Shown here: positions 61,218 through 64,000 of the stretch, piece after piece | Position numbering within the stretch: the first letter of the stretch is position 1 | How the letters are laid out: the number at the start of each line of letters is the position of its first letter | Source of the DNA: Treponema sp. UBA4692 | Lineage (GTDB): Bacteria > Spirochaetota > Spirochaetia > Treponematales > Treponemataceae | Length of the DNA stretch: 64,000 bases | Direction of reading: 5' to 3' | Assembly: GCA_002404895.1 (NCBI GenBank) | Contig: DHKO01000019.1 | Span: 41,848-105,847 of the forward strand | Notes under the pieces: generated by a model | The model's database searches: none | What the model was told of the DNA's origin: nothing | Seen by the model: the letters and a program-made list of their open reading frames with translations, nothing else | Translations under genes and position numbers: made by a program

Positions 61218-62024
61218 ATGAAAGAACTTAATTTAAAAGAAATTCAAGCATCTTGCCTTACCACATTCTTAAAACTAGATGAACTTTGCAGAAAATTAAA
61301 TATAAAATACTTTATGGCTTTTGGGACACTTATTGGAACTGTGCGGCATCATGGTTTTATACCTTGGGATGATGATATTGATGTAATGATGCTAAGAACT
61401 GACTATGAAGTCCTTAAAGACTATTGCGAATCAAATTTTAATGAACTAAATAATTACAAATTATGTACTAGAGAAAACACAAAAAATTATTCACCATCAA
61501 TACCTAGATTTGTTAACACTAAATATAAATTTGAATCTAGTTATGCTTATGAAAAAAAATTTGAGTTAGGTGCTTTTGTAGACATTTATATTCTTGATAG
61601 TTGTGGAAATACATTTGAAGAAGGCAAGAAATTTGGAAAAAAAATACGAAAATGGGATACAAAATATATGATTTATTTAAATCCAAACAATGGAAAAAAC
61701 AATGTAAAATGTTATATTAGATATATTATAAGTTTTTGGCTAAGACTTATTTGGGGAAAAAACTATAATTTTGACAAAAAATTAAATGAATTTAATTCTA
61801 AAGTCCATTCTCAAAATGATAAATTTGTTGGAGTTTTATATGATTGTGATCCTATGAGACGAGAATTATTTATCAATCCTCCAGAAGCAGACTTTGAAGG
61901 ACACAAAGTTTTTATACCCAACAATTATGACGAAGTTTTGAATTTAACCCACAAAAACTATATGACATTGCCTCCAGAATCAGAAAGGATTCCTCACCAT
62001 AATTATAAACTTTACAAAATTTAA
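61218..62024 (+). CDS. LicD-family phosphotransferase
   Basis: A 268-residue LicD protein. GTLIGTVRHHGFIPWDDDID near 37-56 is the nucleotidyltransferase-fold active-site block with GTxxGxxR and the Asp pair. LicD proteins move a phosphorylated small group (classically phosphocholine; in relatives ribitol or glycerol phosphate) from a CDP carrier to a glycan. AAGGA lies about 10 bases before ATG 61218. It is divergent from the aminotransferase-cytidylyltransferase-RpiB operon across 82 bp. Confidence 0.9.
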   Translation: MKELNLKEIQASCLTTFLKLDELCRKLNIKYFMAFGTLIGTVRHHGFIPWDDDIDVMMLRTDYEVLKDYCESNFNELNNYKLCTRENTKNYSPSIPRFVNTKYKFESSYAYEKKFELGAFVDIYILDSCGNTFEEGKKFGKKIRKWDTKYMIYLNPNNGKNNVKCYIRYIISFWLRLIWGKNYNFDKKLNEFNSKVHSQNDKFVGVLYDCDPMRRELFINPPEADFEGHKVFIPNNYDEVLNLTHKNYMTLPPESERIPHHNYKLYKI

Positions 62025-62107
62025 ATTTTTGATTAAATAAAAGGTATAAAACAAGGTAAACAAAAATACTAATTTATTTTTATCCTCTTCCATGCTATTG
62101 TTTCTGT
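62025..62107. other. AT-rich gap at the island edge
   Basis: 83 bp between licD and the broken AAA-ATPase-like gene. No terminator or repeat is evident. Base composition rises sharply after it, so this is the right-hand border of the AT-rich island. Confidence 0.4.
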
Positions 62108-63559
62108 ATGCAAAATATCAGAAAATTGCCAATCGGCATCTAAAGTTTTGAAAAACTTCGTGAAGGCGGCTACATTTATATTGACAAGACAGAATTTATC
62201 TATAGTCTTGTCCACACAGGGCAAATTTATTTTCTTAGCCGACCGCGCCGTTTCGGAAAGAGCCTTTTTCTTTCAACCTTAAAGGCCTATTTTGAGGGGA
62301 AAAAGGAGCTTTTCGCTGGCCTTAAGATTGAGCAGCTTGAAAAGGACAATCCTGACGCATGGAAGGCTTACCCGGTTATTTATCTGAATTTTGCTCAGGA
62401 CAATTTTTCTTCCAAGGGAACTCTTGCGGACTGCCTGAATCTGCAGCTTAAAAAATATGAGGAGCTTTACGGCATTACAGAAATAGACAACAGATTTGCC
62501 GGCCGTTTCATAACCATTGTGCAGACCGCACGCAAAAAGACGGAGCTTCCAGTTGCAGTCCTTATTGACGAGTACGACAAGCCGCTCCTTGACGCGCAGA
62601 GCAACGAGGAGCTTGTGAACGAGAACCGCGAGACACTTCGCGGTCTGTACGTGACACTGAAAGCCCTTGACGAGGACCTTAAATTCGTATTCCTGACAGG
62701 TGTCACAAAGTTCAGCAAGGTGAGCATATTCAGCGGCCTGAACCAGCTTGAACAGATGTATGACGGCTACCATTTCTATGAGAACAGCGAGGGCGTCTAT
62801 AATCCGTTCAGCCTTTTGAACGCGCTGAAAAAACAGGACTTTTCCCTTTACTGGTTTGCAACCGGCACCCCGACATTCCTTATAAAGAAGCTCCAGGAAA
62901 GCACGATGAACTACATGGACCTTTCAAACGGAGTTGAGGCCACCGCGCAGGAGCTCCAGGACTACAGGAGCGACAACCCCAACCCCATTCCGCTCTTCTA
63001 CCAGACAGGCTACCTTACAATAAAAGGCTACGACAGGGAATTCGTCGTGTACCTTTTAAAATACCCGAACGACGAGGTGAAGTATGCGTTCATAAACTCG
63101 CTTGCTCCGGCAATCCTGAACAACAACCGCTCCACAGGGCTTGACGTTGTCTCGTTCGCGCGCGACATAAAGAAAAGTGACATAGAAAGCGTGATGAACC
63201 GGTTCAAGTCTCTCTTTGCCACTCTTCCATACACAACCGCAAGGAAAGAAAAGCGGAACACTGTCATAGAGCAGAACTTCCAGAACGTGTTCTATCTTGT
63301 GTTCACGCTGCTAGGCCAGTGGTCGTCTGTTGAGGAGACATCCTCATTCGGCAGGGCTGACTGCCTGCTTTTGAACGGGAACAATGTGTTTATCTTTGAG
63401 TTCAAGAGGGACAGGAGCGCGGACGAGGCATTGCAGCAGATTGAAGAAGCGAAATACGCCGAGCCGTACAGGTCAAGCGGAAAGCGGATTGTAAAAATCG
63501 GCGCGAGCTTCTCCACGAAGGAACGGAATCTTTCAGAATGGAAGATTGTAAAAGACTAA
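62108..63559 (+). pseudogene. AAA-ATPase-like/PD-(D/E)XK protein broken by an early stop
   Basis: One frame runs from ATG 62108 to 63559 (483 codons) except for TAA at 62141-62143 (codon 12). It reads MQNIRKLPIGI, stop, SFEKLREGGYIYIDKTEF; relatives have Gln or Asn in place of the stop, so a single C-to-T change explains it. A P-loop-like RPRRFGKSL lies near residue 46, LIDEYDKPLLD near 150, and a C-terminal nuclease-like domain with GRADCL, FIFEFKRD and Q near 430-460. The first in-frame restart (GTG 62519) lacks the P-loop. Higher GC than the island before it. Confidence 0.85.
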
Positions 63560-63632
63560 ACATTAGATTTGTTCAGCAAGAATGTCTTCGATAATTGTAA
63601 ATCAAAAGTATTTACTGTAAACTAGTAGAACT

Positions 63633-64000
63633 ATGTTTTCAGCTCTCTACAATATCATAATTCTTCCGCTTAATACTCTTCTTGAATTTTTTTACCAGTT
63701 TATTTTTGAGGCGACAAACAATCCCGGTGTTGCTGTCGTCGGCTTGAGCTTTGTTGTCACTCTCTGCACTCTTCCGCTTTATATGGTCGCCGAAGGCTGG
63801 CAGGAAAAGGAGCGCGAGACGCAGCTGCGCCTTAAGCCCGGAATTGAAAGAATCAAGAAATTCTTCAAGGGCGATGAGCAGTATATGATTCTGAACACTT
63901 TTTACCGGCAGAACCATTACAGCCCGATTATGGCTCTGCGCTCTTCTTTTAGCCTTTTGATTCAAATTCCTTTTTTTCTCGCCGCATACCACTTTCTTTC
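63633..64000 (+). CDS. YidC/Oxa1-family membrane protein insertase, 5' part
   Basis: The first 122 codons of a gene that runs off the window. An N-terminal membrane helix (NIIILPLNTLLEFFYQFIF), a second (VAVVGLSFVVTLCTLPLYMV), then the cytoplasmic helical hairpin LRLKPGIERIKKFFKGDEQ, YRQNHYSP and FSLLIQIPFFLAAYHFL match Oxa1/YidC core topology. There is no large N-terminal periplasmic domain of the Gram-negative YidC type. TTGTAA/TAAACT with a 17-bp spacer (63595-63623) may be its promoter. Confidence 0.8.
   Translation, partial: MFSALYNIIILPLNTLLEFFYQFIFEATNNPGVAVVGLSFVVTLCTLPLYMVAEGWQEKERETQLRLKPGIERIKKFFKGDEQYMILNTFYRQNHYSPIMALRSSFSLLIQIPFFLAAYHFL

Noticed and set aside
62519..63559. 346-codon frame as an intact gene
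   Set aside because: Upstream codons in the same frame back to ATG 62108 encode the conserved N-terminus and P-loop; this is the downstream part of a gene broken by TAA at 62141.

Overview
The window looks like a chromosomal segment of a Treponema-type spirochaete. The evidence is a p83/100-family antigen gene, a LolD/FtsX/LolA-like envelope cluster next to a predicted outer-membrane barrel, a fused GldF-GldG type ABC protein, a FemX-like transferase, the order rpsF-ssb-rpsR-rplI-dnaB, and an AAA-ATPase-like/PD-(D/E)XK gene of a kind common in treponemes. Base composition is moderately AT-rich through most of the window and clearly AT-richer between about 51.7 and 62.0 kb. No rRNA, tRNA, CRISPR array or complete insertion sequence was seen. 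All functional calls come from reading motifs; no database search was possible.

Layout. 0-7.5 kb (+): a partial unknown gene, rsmD, two TPR-like genes, rlmN, an HMA-like protein without its metal motif, a D-2-hydroxyacid dehydrogenase, a LeuC/LeuD-type dehydratase pair, and a CPBP protease. 7.5-13.4 kb (-): an operon of a FemX-like transferase, RNase Z, and a GldA/GldFG/DUF4340 ABC system. 13.5-19.2 kb (+): a doubtful small ORF with an inverted repeat, a deoxyinosine glycosylase-like gene, then pyrG-glnA-ANTAR regulator-23S rRNA m5U methyltransferase. The pyrG leader has a terminator whose 5' arm overlaps a hexaloop hairpin of ANTAR-target type. 19.3-22.9 kb (+): a beta-propeller protein and p83/100. 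23.0-29.0 kb (-): dnaB, rplI, rpsR, ssb, rpsF, glgA and an aminotransferase. 29.1-36.8 kb: a secreted unknown protein (+), then a seven-gene minus-strand operon (PilZ, HEAT, ComEC core, rsmA, unknown, two pseudouridine synthases). 36.9-42.7 kb: the LolD-like ATPase (+) facing two FtsX-type permeases, a LolA-like protein and a barrel (-). 43.7-47.2 kb (+): GT8, two PlsC-like acyltransferases and GT8, a probable glycolipid cluster. 47.2-51.7 kb (-): rfbA-rfbC-rfbB-rfbD followed by a DUF368 (undecaprenyl-phosphate carrier) gene.

51.7-62.0 kb is an AT-rich surface-glycan island: a DUF2142 membrane protein, a decayed DUF3990 gene, a Stealth phosphotransferase, GT4, a Wzx-like flippase and a Caps_synth-type transferase. 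A tight minus-strand cassette follows (HisC-like aminotransferase, TarI/IspD-like cytidylyltransferase, RpiB) with a divergent LicD. I infer that this cassette could make a CDP-activated amino-pentitol or related pentose-phosphate derivative for LicD to transfer. After the island come a full-length AAA-ATPase-like gene broken by an in-frame TAA at codon 12, and the start of a YidC/Oxa1 gene.

The two strongest leads are the ANTAR-like attenuator ahead of pyrG-glnA-ANTAR and the RpiB/cytidylyltransferase/aminotransferase/LicD cassette.
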